From Roseimicrobium gellanilyticum (lineage in GTDB: Bacteria > Verrucomicrobiota > Verrucomicrobiia > Verrucomicrobiales > Verrucomicrobiaceae), in contig NZ_QNRR01000005.1 in NCBI RefSeq assembly GCF_003315205.1, forward strand, positions 310,001 to 374,000: a DNA stretch of 64,000 nucleotides. Direction: 5' to 3'. The position numbers were made by a program, and so were the translations under genes. Position 1 is the first letter of the stretch. Every line of letters starts with the position of its first letter. Shown piece after piece: positions 17,864-27,401 of this stretch. The notes under the pieces are model-generated. The model saw only the letters and a program-made list of their open reading frames with translations. It was not told the DNA's origin and ran no database searches.

Positions 17864-19282
17864 TCACCGTCCTACCGTCGCACCGAACTGCCACCCCTTC
17901 AGCTTCTCCGGAAACGGACACTCATTGCACGCCGAGTCGTCCTCCAGGCAGTAGTCCTCATAGATCTGCAGCAGCCCCTGCTGGTGAAACAGCCGCTTCT
18001 GGTAGCTCCCCGCCTCCGGGTGCTCGCCGAAGAGCCGCAGCGCCGCGCGCCGCACCTTCTGGTTATCCAGCATCGCGGGCAGTTCCAGGTAGTCCGCCCA
18101 CAGTTTCCCGCTCTCCGGCACCAGAAGCGGGTAGCAGACATTCGCCAAAATCTCCTGCACCCGTGTCCCTCCTACCAGAGCGAGCGGCTTCGTCGCGGGA
18201 TTCGCGAGCAAGGTGTAGTGCCCGTTCCAGTAGTCGTGCTCTAGTTCCAGTAGCGCTTCAGAAAAGCCCTCGCGACTCCAGGTCTTCGTGTCCTTCAGGA
18301 AGGCATACACGCTTTTCCACTTTCCCAGCATCGCACAGAGCGCGCCGAGCCGACGCTGCGGGTGATTCCCTGGCCTCGCGCCGCCAATCTTCCACACCGG
18401 CTGCTGCACCTCGGTGAGCCAGTTTGTGTACTGCTCCCGCTGCTTCCACCACTCGGACCACAGCTCGCGCAAATAGGCCCGCGTGTCCGGTTGGGTATCC
18501 TCATACCGTACCGATTCCAGAAAGCCTGACACCCCAAACAGCAGCGCCTCCCGCTCCAGCGCGCCGAGCTTGCCCAGCTTCTTCACGGGCAGTCGCTGCG
18601 CCAGAATGGTAAACGGCCGCTGGTTGTTCCGATATCCCATCGCGGCAGAGAGAGCCTGATACACTGCCTGCTCCCGCCCATGCAGCTTCACCAGCGCCTG
18701 GAGCTTCGCGGATTTCCGCTGCAACCGGTACTGCGCCGCTGCCTCCAGCAGCGAGTGTACGCGTGCCGGTTCCATCTCACGCAAGGGCGTGGCGCATCGC
18801 CCCAGTCGCGCCTCGGCCAGCAACTGCGGCCTTGCCCCGTCCCGCAGCATATCCCGGGTGAGGCGCACCTGCATCACCTCGCGATTGCCTGCCGTGCGGC
18901 TGAAGGCCCGCGCTTCCGGCCCCTCCAGATACAAGTGCAACGCCACTTTCTCATACGCCGGGTTCGTGGCATGCCCGTGCCGTTCCCAGTCCCGCACATC
19001 CGGGTCCAGCTCGATGTCCCCCTTCAGCACGCCAGCTTCCGTCTGCACCGCGCAACCCGTGAAGTCCGGCCCCGCCGCATGGTTCCACACACCGAAGTCC
19101 CGCACCGCCACCCGCTTGCCACAGGTCGTGGTGAACTCACTGCCGAACTCCCCGGCAAACCACAGGCTCTGTAGTTCCAGCTCCGTCAGCGGGCTTTCCG
19201 CGCGCAGCGGCAGCTCCGCTACACCTTCAGACATGCTGTCTCGAAAGAGCACATACTGCTGGGCCAGGACCGGATAGCTCAT
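17864..19282 (-). CDS. DUF2851 family protein
   Basis: A 472-residue cytoplasmic protein. The N-terminal third has the DUF2851 pattern: LQSLWFAGEFGSEF, then VRDFGVWNHAAGPDF, then KGDIELDPDVRDWERHGHAT and PAYEKVALHLY. This resembles a nuclease-like acidic core, but the family has no established function. Near the C-terminus a Cys cluster CNECPF follows YCLEDDSA. The start ATG keeps the whole conserved part. It stands alone, facing palindrome family 1 copy B. Confidence 0.88.
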   Translation of the reverse strand: MSYPVLAQQYVLFRDSMSEGVAELPLRAESPLTELELQSLWFAGEFGSEFTTTCGKRVAVRDFGVWNHAAGPDFTGCAVQTEAGVLKGDIELDPDVRDWERHGHATNPAYEKVALHLYLEGPEARAFSRTAGNREVMQVRLTRDMLRDGARPQLLAEARLGRCATPLREMEPARVHSLLEAAAQYRLQRKSAKLQALVKLHGREQAVYQALSAAMGYRNNQRPFTILAQRLPVKKLGKLGALEREALLFGVSGFLESVRYEDTQPDTRAYLRELWSEWWKQREQYTNWLTEVQQPVWKIGGARPGNHPQRRLGALCAMLGKWKSVYAFLKDTKTWSREGFSEALLELEHDYWNGHYTLLANPATKPLALVGGTRVQEILANVCYPLLVPESGKLWADYLELPAMLDNQKVRRAALRLFGEHPEAGSYQKRLFHQQGLLQIYEDYCLEDDSACNECPFPEKLKGWQFGATVGR

Positions 19283-19458
19283 GAGCGGTGGATGAATGGA
19301 CAGTGATATAATGAACAGTATATAAGTACGGGTTGCGCCATCCGGCTACCAGAAAGTTGGGTGGTTTTGAGAGCATCACAGAGTCTGGCGGAGCCAACAT
19401 GCCCGAAGTCAGCCGTTGGCGCGGACCATCCATTGCAGTCGATGCTTGGAAAAATCCC

Positions 19459-19640
19459 GGTGGGGGGGCCGCTGCGCCGGCTTCCTGGCTAGAGCGGGCG
19501 GAGGTAGGCCGGAGCATGCGGGTGAAAGCCGGCATGCCACGCACCAGTTCCACACCGCCTCCGCCCACCTGATTAGGAGGCTGGCGCAGCGGCCCCCTAC
19601 CAGTCGTTCGGTAGGCAGAATGATAGACCAGAGGGGAATG
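19459..19640 (+). repeat. Palindromic dispersed element family 1, copy B
   Basis: The left arm has GGGGGGCCGCTGCGCCGGCT. The centre has GGAGCATGCGGGTGAAAGCC and CACGCACCAGTTCCACACC. The right arm has CCGCCTCCGCCCACCTGATT and GGCGCAGCGGCCCCCTACC, ending in ATAGACCAGAGG. It is in reverse orientation to copy A. It occupies the main part of the 401-base space 19283-19683. Confidence 0.78.
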
Positions 19641-19683
19641 ATTTCCCCAGCCTCATGGCACGGCAGGTGCATACACCCCGAAC

Positions 19684-20526
19684 GTGCTTCGCCTGCCTTC
19701 CCTCCATTCGCTTGTTCCCCGCCTGACCACTCTCGCCGCCGCCCTCCTTCTAGGCATCAGCGCGACGACAGCGCTGGCGAATGCCAACGCGAGTTCCCAC
19801 TCCGGCATCCCTATCGAAATCCGCGATGGCCTCATCTGGGTGAAGGTCCAGGCGCAGGTCGCCGGCCAGACCCGCCCTCTCAATTTTCTCCTCGACTCTG
19901 GCGCAGGTTGCAGTGTGCTCAGTGCGAACGTTGCGGAGAAGCTCGGCATGAAGTATGGCCGGACGGAAAAGGTTCGCCGCGTGGAAACCACCACCACCGC
20001 CCGCCGCGTCCGCGACTTCCAAGCCAGCATCGGCGGCATCCCGGTCAGCGAGACCCCCTTGGCCCTTGACCTCACCGACGTGAGCGAGCTGTGCAGCCGC
20101 CCCGTGGATGGCCTGCTGGGTCACGATTTCTTCCAGGGTCGCATCATTCAAATCGACTTCCAGGCCAGCCGCCTGCGCATCCTCGAGGAAACCGCCCCCA
20201 CGGACGCCACCACCGTGCTCCGCATGAAGGTCGGCCAGGGTGCCATGCTCGTGCCCGTCTCGGTGAACGGCTCCGAGCCCAAGTGGACCCGCCTCGACAC
20301 CGGCTGCGACGATGGCCTGCATTGGGTCGCCGGGCGTGACGAGAGCTACGTCTCCACCTCGGTGCGGCTGGGCGATGAACAGCTTCGTGGTGTGAAGACT
20401 GCGCTGCACGCCGGGGAAATCTTCCCCAAAGAGGCCGGGATGCTCGGTGTGGGCATCCTTCGCAACTACCGCGTCACCATTGACGCCGTAAACCGCCAGC
20501 TCATTCTCGAAAAACGCTCATCCTGA
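19684..20526 (+). CDS. Exported retropepsin-like aspartic protease, two-motif form
   Basis: A 280-residue protein with a signal peptide (hydrophobic core TTLAAALLLGISATTALA). The first catalytic motif is NFLLDSGAGCS with Asp71. A second motif, RLDTGCDDGLHW, lies near residue 200, so the chain could fold as two retropepsin-like lobes and work as a monomer, whereas true retropepsins dimerise. A GLLGHDFF element between them is typical of bacterial gag-asp-protease-like proteins. The location is probably periplasmic. The start is a GTG at 19684 that keeps the signal peptide. The substrate is unknown and it stands alone. Confidence 0.85.
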   Translation: MLRLPSLHSLVPRLTTLAAALLLGISATTALANANASSHSGIPIEIRDGLIWVKVQAQVAGQTRPLNFLLDSGAGCSVLSANVAEKLGMKYGRTEKVRRVETTTTARRVRDFQASIGGIPVSETPLALDLTDVSELCSRPVDGLLGHDFFQGRIIQIDFQASRLRILEETAPTDATTVLRMKVGQGAMLVPVSVNGSEPKWTRLDTGCDDGLHWVAGRDESYVSTSVRLGDEQLRGVKTALHAGEIFPKEAGMLGVGILRNYRVTIDAVNRQLILEKRSS

Positions 20527-20619
20527 GCACTGTATCCCTTTCGATCGCATCCACCTTGTCACCCGCCCGGCTGCCCTTCAGGTCAGAACGGACGAGCTGA
20601 CAGAGGCAATCGGGCAGTC

Positions 20620-20871
20620 TTACCTGCCAGTCGTGGTCTTCTTGCTCTTGTACACCGCGATGTTCGTGGTGCCTTCCGCATTGCTGGCGACTGGGCGCGG
20701 GTTCGCCTTACTGTTGTTCTCAGTCACGTAGGTGGTCACTTCCACCCGGCGTGCTTCCGCCTGGGCTCTGTCGGCGATGTCCTTGCGCTGGTTCAGCGTG
20801 TGCATGTCCGGGCCCGCAATGGCGAAGGGAGCGGCCAGGATTGTGAGGAGAAGCGTGAGTTTCGTTTTCAT
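20620..20871 (-). CDS. Small exported protein, unknown function
   Basis: Encodes 83 residues. MKTKLTLLLTILAAPFAIAG is a clear signal peptide with a cleavage site after AIA or AIAG. The mature part of about 63 residues is hydrophilic, with a basic C-terminus KSKKTTTGR and no Cys. I do not recognise the family. It converges on the aspartic protease gene about 95 bases away. No terminator with a clear T-run is seen between them. Confidence 0.65.
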   Translation of the reverse strand: MKTKLTLLLTILAAPFAIAGPDMHTLNQRKDIADRAQAEARRVEVTTYVTENNSKANPRPVASNAEGTTNIAVYKSKKTTTGR

Positions 20872-21111
20872 CGGTTCTGTTTTGGTTGGATTTGAAACTG
20901 CCGTTGGGGGACGCCAGTAAAACAGGATATGAGACAGCGCCGGGGGTTGGATGCGCTTAAAAATGCTGGCGATGCCTCAATAGTTGAATCCGATTTCACG
21001 GTTCAAGCGAAGGCACCCGCGCCAAATTTTCCGTTCGAAAATGCCTCCGCGCACGCATCTTCCGCCATTCATCTTGCCTGCACCCTCACCCCCTGCTAGA
21101 ACTTCCCCGTT

Positions 21112-21702
21112 ATGCCAAAATTCCAAGTCACCACGCCAGACGGAGCCACGCATGAGTTTGAGCTTACGGCCAGCCGCGCCCGTTTCGGCCGCGCAGCGGA
21201 TAACGATGTCGTCATTCCCGACGGTTCCGTCTCCAGCTATCACGGTGAGTATGAGCTCACGGATAGCGGCGTGCAGTTGACCGACCGTGGATCCACCAAT
21301 GGTACGCATGTGAACGGCCAGCGCGTGGAGTCGGCGGATATCCCCTGGGGTGGCCGCTTCAAGCTTGGAAGCTGCGACGTGGTGCTCATCGGTGATGGTG
21401 GCGAAGAGATTGCAGCCGAAAGCTACGAGCCGGAAGCTGCTTACGAAGAACCGGTCGAAGAAGAAGCCGCCGCTCCCGCTGCCCGCAGAGGCTACTCCGG
21501 CGGCGGATACAGCAGCGCTCCCTCCAGCGCTGCGGTCATCACTGGCTTGGGCTCCACTCCCTGCCCATCCCAGCTTCGTCGCGGCTTCGGTCCCAAGACG
21601 AAGGAGAAAGATTCCGGTGGCGGCATGCTCATGGTTCTTGCCGTGCTTGGCATGCTGGCCTGCGGCGGCGCGGCCTTCATGATCTTCTCGATGAACGCCT
21701 AG
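21112..21702 (+). CDS. FHA-domain protein with C-terminal membrane anchor
   Basis: Encodes 196 residues. Residues 1-100 form a forkhead-associated domain, which binds phosphothreonine: FGRAADNDVVIPDGSVSSYH and the signature DRGSTNGTHVNG. An acidic and Gly/Ser-rich linker follows to about residue 165. The last 25 residues are one hydrophobic segment (MLMVLAVLGMLACGGAAFMI), so the FHA domain should face the cytoplasm on a tail anchor. No Ser/Thr kinase is present in the window. It precedes purA on the same strand by about 120 bases. Confidence 0.9.
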   Translation: MPKFQVTTPDGATHEFELTASRARFGRAADNDVVIPDGSVSSYHGEYELTDSGVQLTDRGSTNGTHVNGQRVESADIPWGGRFKLGSCDVVLIGDGGEEIAAESYEPEAAYEEPVEEEAAAPAARRGYSGGGYSSAPSSAAVITGLGSTPCPSQLRRGFGPKTKEKDSGGGMLMVLAVLGMLACGGAAFMIFSMNA

Positions 21703-21814
21703 ACCCCTCCTCTCAGCGGGCTTGGACGCCTCACCCCAGCGCCGTCGGCAGCATGCCGTGCGCTGGGCACGGAAACGGCTGCACCCGCCTGATTCCTTTT
21801 TCAGTGACCTTTAA

Positions 21815-23098
<1,284 letters not shown>

Positions 23099-23821
23099 AT
23101 GACTGCCCGCCCTGATACTCTAAAAATTCCCCGTCACGTCGCCATCATCATGGATGGCAATGGCCGCTGGGCCGCCGAGCGCGGCCTTCCGCGCACGGAA
23201 GGTCACCGCCGCGGTGCCGACTCTGTGCAGACCATTGTGGAGACGTGCGGGGAGATGGGCATCGAGTTCCTTACGCTCTACGCTTTCTCCACGGAGAACT
23301 GGAAGCGCCCCAAGACGGAAGTCGCCGCGCTCATGAAGATGCTGGAGCGTTTCCTCAAGACAAAGACAGAGGAAATGCAGAAGCAGAACGTGCGTCTGCA
23401 GGCCATCGGCCGACTCCACGATCTCCCCGAGGCGGTGCAGAATCAGCTCCACAAGAGCATCGCTCAAACGTCACAGAACACCGGCCTCACCCTCATCCTC
23501 GCGCTCAGCTACGGCGCTCGGGAGGAAATCCTCGATGGCATCCGCAGCCTGCTGGACAGCGTGGAGAAAGGCCACCTCGACAAGGCGATGATCGATGCGG
23601 ATGTCTTCAGCAAGCATCTCTACACCCGCTACTATCCGGACCCGGACCTGCTCATCCGCACCAGCGGCGAGATGCGCCTTTCGAACTTCCTCCTCTGGCA
23701 GCTCAGCTACACCGAGTTCTACATCACGCAGACCCTGTGGCCGGACTTCCGCAAGGAACAGTTCCACGAGGCCATCCGCGAATACACCCGCCGAGACCGC
23801 CGCTTCGGCGGCGTGAAGTAA
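23099..23821 (+). CDS. uppS: Isoprenyl (undecaprenyl) diphosphate synthase
   Basis: A 240-residue cis-prenyltransferase that extends farnesyl diphosphate to the C55 carrier used for peptidoglycan and surface polymers. The catalytic Asp is D19 in AIIMDGNGRWA. Other family motifs are LTLYAFSTENWKRP, ALSYGAREEI and the C-terminal PDPDLLIRTSGEMRLSNFLL with QLSYTEFY. It starts on the base after the purA stop. The lipid product is used by envelope pathways such as those in the glycosyltransferase region at the window's end. Confidence 0.97.
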   Translation: MTARPDTLKIPRHVAIIMDGNGRWAAERGLPRTEGHRRGADSVQTIVETCGEMGIEFLTLYAFSTENWKRPKTEVAALMKMLERFLKTKTEEMQKQNVRLQAIGRLHDLPEAVQNQLHKSIAQTSQNTGLTLILALSYGAREEILDGIRSLLDSVEKGHLDKAMIDADVFSKHLYTRYYPDPDLLIRTSGEMRLSNFLLWQLSYTEFYITQTLWPDFRKEQFHEAIREYTRRDRRFGGVK

Positions 23822-23827
23822 GAGGGG

Positions 23828-24040
23828 AAACGCAAAGCAGCGAAGCAGCAAAGAATTCAGTAGGAGGTTAGGCGTGCCGTCTGACAGTCCCGCTTTGCGG
23901 GATTAGGCCTCCGGCCTGACCAGCAATCCATGCCTGCTTGGCACTTCAGCGGAACATATGCTGGAGAGATGTGCGTCAGCAGCAGCTTCCGGTTAACCGC
24001 AGAGACGCAAAGAGGCAAAGGGCGCAGAGGATTGGAGGGT
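23828..24040. repeat. Composite dispersed repeat, copy 2
   Basis: ACGCAAAGCAGCGAAGCAGC, then AGGAGGTTAGGCGTGCCG with GGCCTCCGGCCTGACCAGC, then GGTTAACCGCAGAGACGCAA, in the same order as 5328-5510. It lies in the 514-base space 23822-24335, which holds no gene. Confidence 0.65.
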
Positions 24041-24116
24041 TCACCTTTCTGTCTTCATGGAGGATGGTCCACCTCGAACCAGAGGAGGCAAAGAGCGCGA
24101 AGGGATCGCCGTCAGG

Positions 24117-24172
24117 CAGGAGGTTAGGCCTTCTGGCCTGACAGTGGGCGTTGGGCCTTCCGGCCCGACAGC
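24117..24172. repeat. Short repeat with paired GGCC hairpins, third occurrence
   Basis: CAGGAGGTTAGGCCTTCTGG then CCTGACAGTGGGCGTTGGGC then CTTCCGGCCCGACAGC. It matches the middle module of the composite repeats at 5360-5413 and 23861-23920. Each half can form a small stem around GGCC. Confidence 0.65.
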
Positions 24173-24335
24173 AAGTTCTCAATCGGCCTGGTAGCAAGAT
24201 GTCCGCTAGTCGCCCTCAGACCTCGCGCACCCCTGACCCAAACCCTCTTGTGCCCTTTGCGTTCTGTTGCGGCCATTCCTTCCCGCATTCCATCTCCTTG
24301 CACCCCACGACTTGCCCTGCATCTTGCACGCCATC

Positions 24336-24917
24336 ATGTTCACGTGCGGATGGTGTAACAAGCATTACAGAAACTGGGTCAGCCAGTGCGAATCGTGTGG
24401 CGGTCCCATGCCGCCACCGCCCGGCATGGACATCGGCCCCGAACCACCTGCCGCCCCGCGCAAACTCCCCTCGGGATTCGCCATGCGCATGCGGGTCACG
24501 GGGAACATCACCACCATCATCGGCCTCATCTTCTCCGGAGTGGCGTGCTTGATGACACTCGCCATGATTGGGGCGAAAAACTGGGCCGCGCTCATTGGCG
24601 GAAGCATGCTGCTCGGCGGCCTGTTGATGGTGAAGGCGGGCCTCGGATCCGCCAATCGTATTCTCGATGCCTTCAAGAATGGGCGTCCTGTGCGGGGCAA
24701 GGTGGCCAGTGTGCGTGAAGACCCCAACACCACGGTGAATGGCCGTCATCCGTGGGACATCGTCTACACCTTTGAATCCGGCGGGCATCAGTACGAGGGC
24801 AAGATGCAGACTTATGAGACGGCTACGGCAAATCGTTATCAGGGCTGGCCGCCTGTCTGGGTGCTGGTGGTGGACGGGGACCCGGAACGCAATACCCTCT
24901 ACCCGCCGGTAAAGTGA
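24336..24917 (+). CDS. Zinc-ribbon plus two-helix membrane protein (DUF3592-like), first of tandem pair
   Basis: Encodes 193 residues from the ATG at 24336. The N-terminus is a zinc ribbon, FTCGWCNKH...CESCGGPMPP (two CxxC pairs 13 residues apart). Two membrane segments follow (about residues 55-75 and 88-108). A beta-rich domain comes last, with NGRPVRGKVASV, VNGRHPWDIVYTFE and VDGDPERNTLYPPVK, resembling DUF3592. The same architecture recurs in the next gene 32 bases downstream, so this is a tandem duplication. The function is unknown; a membrane-bound beta domain with a cytoplasmic zinc ribbon is inferred. Confidence 0.78.
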   Translation: MFTCGWCNKHYRNWVSQCESCGGPMPPPPGMDIGPEPPAAPRKLPSGFAMRMRVTGNITTIIGLIFSGVACLMTLAMIGAKNWAALIGGSMLLGGLLMVKAGLGSANRILDAFKNGRPVRGKVASVREDPNTTVNGRHPWDIVYTFESGGHQYEGKMQTYETATANRYQGWPPVWVLVVDGDPERNTLYPPVK

Positions 24918-24949
24918 GGATGTGGTAGTTTCTTCAAGCGATACCCGAT

Positions 24950-25573
24950 ATGCTGAAGCAATCTCTCTCCCGTGAAAGCGCACCTGTCACCCAGTACACC
25001 TGCGGCTGGTGCAATACCCACTTCAAGGAGTGGCAGAGCAAGTGCATCTCCTGTGGTGGCCCCATGCCACCCCTGCCCGGCATGACCCTGTCCGAGGAAC
25101 CGCCTCCCGCCCCGCGCGAATTGCCAAAGGGCTTTGAGACGAAGCAGAAGTGGGTGGGCAATGTGCCTGCCATGGTCGGCGGCATCTTCCTGTTGGTGGG
25201 TCTGCTTATTTTCACCGTGTTCATCTTCGTGCTGCCCATCGCCGCACCATTCCCGTTGCTCTTTGTAGGCCTGGGGTGGCTCTTCATGCGCATCGGGCGC
25301 AAGCATGCCCAGCGCATGCTCAACGCGTTCCGAAACGGCCGCGCCGTGAAAGGCACCATCACCGAAGTCTATCACGATGGTTCCATGCAGGTGAACGGTC
25401 GCTATCCCTGGCGCATCAACTACAACTTCAAGACCGCCGACGGGCAGACCCACGAAGGCTTCGCGAGAACCTTTGACCACACCGCCCAACAACGCCAACC
25501 CGGCCAGCCCATCTGGGTGCTGGTGAATGACGACAAACCCGAGGAGAACACGATTTATCCACCGGTGAAGTAG
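24950..25573 (+). CDS. Zinc-ribbon plus two-helix membrane protein (DUF3592-like), second of tandem pair
   Basis: Encodes 207 residues and is a clear paralogue of the preceding gene: YTCGWCNTH...CISCGGPMPP, two hydrophobic segments (about 66-90 and 95-115), then FRNGRAVKGTITEV, VNGRYPWRINYNF and the ending NDDKPEENTIYPPVK. It has about 13 extra residues before the ribbon. The two genes are probably one transcript. Divergence is moderate in the membrane part and low in the ribbon and the C-terminal signature, which points to those as the functional surfaces. Confidence 0.78.
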   Translation: MLKQSLSRESAPVTQYTCGWCNTHFKEWQSKCISCGGPMPPLPGMTLSEEPPPAPRELPKGFETKQKWVGNVPAMVGGIFLLVGLLIFTVFIFVLPIAAPFPLLFVGLGWLFMRIGRKHAQRMLNAFRNGRAVKGTITEVYHDGSMQVNGRYPWRINYNFKTADGQTHEGFARTFDHTAQQRQPGQPIWVLVNDDKPEENTIYPPVK

Positions 25574-25627
25574 AGCAGAGCTATGGAAGGGTGCTGGCCA
25601 AGGTCATGTATGGCGTCCTGCCTTCGG

Positions 25628-25982
25628 TGGGGAACCTCTGCGCTGGCTTCCTAACTTGTGCGGACGGAGGTGGTGCGGAGCATGCGGGTGCTGATGACCT
25701 GCAACGCTCTGGAGCGTTTTAAACAAAGTCGTGGCCATGGATCAGAGCTGACTCGCCGCATCGCGACCAGCGGTCGCAGCCACAGGAGAGCCAAGGCTGC
25801 TACTGCTGTGTGGCGGATGACTCAGTCTGTGGCTGCGACCGCTGGTCGCGGTTGAGGTTGCAAGTATGGCCACCCTGTAACTTAAACTGCTCGACTTCCA
25901 CGCCGCCTCCGCCCACTTGATTAGGAGGCCGGCGCAGCGGCCCCCTACCAGTTATTTGGCGGGCGAAGTGATAGACCAGTGA
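25628..25982 (+). repeat. Palindromic dispersed element family 1, copy C, interrupted
   Basis: The left part (CTGCGCTGGCTTCCTAACTT, GGAGCATGCGGGTGCTGATG) and right part (CCGCCTCCGCCCACTTGATT, GGCGCAGCGGCCCCCTACC, ATAGACCAG) match copy B. About 190 unrelated bases replace the CACGCACCAGTTCC part of the centre. It fills most of the 487-base space 25574-26060. Confidence 0.72.
25762..25850. repeat. Perfect 24-base inverted repeat nested in copy C
   Basis: Arms 25762-25785 and 25827-25850 are exact reverse complements (core CGACCAGCGGTCGCAGCC), separated by 41 bases. Each arm also contains a smaller palindrome around ACCAGCGGT. It lies inside the stretch that interrupts the family 1 element. Confidence 0.85.
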
Positions 25983-26060
25983 GGAGTCATCAAGGTCCCT
26001 GATACGAGTCTGACTCGACATTCCTCACCGCATGCACCATTAGGGTTTCACGCGGTCCTC

Positions 26061-27311
26061 TCACTTCCCCAGCGTCGCCGACACTATTCCCCGAATCGCA
26101 CGCTTCTCCGCGGCGGGAAGATACGCAAACTCACGAGACGGCGCGGTGTCATTCAGCGCCACACTCAGTTTGGCATACACACGATCCTTGAACTCCTTCG
26201 GCAATGTGGTGAAGGCCCTGGAGTAGATCATGTAGCTGCAGCGGTACTTGAAGATGCGGGTGCGCAGATCGAAGTCCTTCAGCGATGCCCCATCCGGTGC
26301 GGCCTTGCGGGTGCGGAGGAATTCTTCCTTGAACTTCGCATCACCAGCGATGCCCTCCTTTGGAAATGGCGCTTCATCGGCGAAGAGGATGTAGCGGACG
26401 AACTCCGCTGCTTTGGTATCCAGCATCTTTCCGTCTTCGTTGCTGATGCGACCCTTTCCAGCAGCCAGTGCCGCACGGGTGAGATAGCGCGCTTCGGTTA
26501 CGCGGTTGGTAAAGCCCACCTGGTGTTCGAAAATCAAATGCGGTAGCACGTCACTGGTGCTCACCGGGTAGCGTTCCATATCAAAGGCCCTTCCCGGCAC
26601 CACCTCAGAGAGGTCGATTTTCCCAGCCCGTGATTGGCCCGTCACGTTGCCATGATGCTTCAGGCTCGTGGGCGCACCCGTGACGTGCCAGCCGCCCCAG
26701 CGCTCCTCGAGAGGAATGTCGTGCCCACTCTTGCCGCGACGGAAGGCATCAAGGCTTCCCGCGTTCGGTCCGGAAATCACGGACTCCACTGCGAGTCCGG
26801 GCACCCGGTACTGCGCATCACCCGCGTGGCAGTTCATGCACCGCTCAGAGCGCTGGAAGCGCACCGGGGCATTGCCTGTGGGCATGTCGAAGATGTAGAA
26901 GATGGTGCCCAGCTCGGAGTCCAGCGAGGCCACCTCAAGCTGCCCTCCCGGCACATAACCGAGATACACATCCTCATTGAAGTACAGCGCCCGCGGATTG
27001 CGCGTGGAGATGCGGCCGCTCTGCAGGCTGGTGGCGGAAAAAATCCAGAGCTGTGAACTGGTGGGAATGCCCAACTGACCCAGCAGTTTCGTGACAAAGT
27101 CCTTCTCACTTCCGGTGGCATCCAGCTTCACCTCGCCCTTCTCCACGCGCTGCGTGAACTTGGTAAAAGGGTCATCCTTCGGCTGGGTCCAGTAGTTGTG
27201 CGGCTCATCGCCAAACGGCCCCACAGGAGTCGCGGCCGACGCGACCCCCGCCAGCCACAGGCATGCCATGGTGGCGGCGACGAGAAGGAATCTGGAGCAG
27301 AAGTTCCGCAC
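26061..27311 (-). CDS. Exported single-haem c-type protein, unknown family
   Basis: Encodes 416 residues with a signal peptide (LLVAATMACLWLAGVASA). One haem c site, CMNCH, lies at residues 158-162, in the middle of the chain rather than in a classical small cytochrome domain. The rest has no motif that I can place. It probably works in the periplasm as an electron-transfer or oxidoreductase partner. It follows the thioredoxin-like gene on the same strand by 90 bases, but a good terminator lies in that gap, so it may have its own promoter. Confidence 0.75.
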   Translation of the reverse strand: MRNFCSRFLLVAATMACLWLAGVASAATPVGPFGDEPHNYWTQPKDDPFTKFTQRVEKGEVKLDATGSEKDFVTKLLGQLGIPTSSQLWIFSATSLQSGRISTRNPRALYFNEDVYLGYVPGGQLEVASLDSELGTIFYIFDMPTGNAPVRFQRSERCMNCHAGDAQYRVPGLAVESVISGPNAGSLDAFRRGKSGHDIPLEERWGGWHVTGAPTSLKHHGNVTGQSRAGKIDLSEVVPGRAFDMERYPVSTSDVLPHLIFEHQVGFTNRVTEARYLTRAALAAGKGRISNEDGKMLDTKAAEFVRYILFADEAPFPKEGIAGDAKFKEEFLRTRKAAPDGASLKDFDLRTRIFKYRCSYMIYSRAFTTLPKEFKDRVYAKLSVALNDTAPSREFAYLPAAEKRAIRGIVSATLGK

Positions 27312-27325
27312 GATGAGTCTAAAAC

Positions 27326-27359
27326 GAACAAAACCGCGACACCTTCACGGGGTCGCGGT
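27326..27359 (-). terminator. Rho-independent terminator after the thioredoxin-like gene
   Basis: Read on the reverse strand, an 8-base stem ACCGCGAC/GTCGCGGT with an 11-base loop is followed by TTTTGTTCGTTTT. It sits 43 bases after the thioredoxin stop and only about 15 bases before the haem-protein ATG. Confidence 0.65.
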
Positions 27360-27401
27360 GATTGTGAAGAAATCAGGAGTCGGCAATTTTGATACCGGAG
27401 C

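Noticed and set aside
19653-20409. Reverse-strand frames opposite the aspartic protease
   Set aside because: The forward frame has a signal peptide and two catalytic motifs. The reverse frames have none.
25628-25982. Complete insertion sequence in the 25.6-26.0 kb space
   Set aside because: No transposase frame is present; only palindromic DNA is visible.
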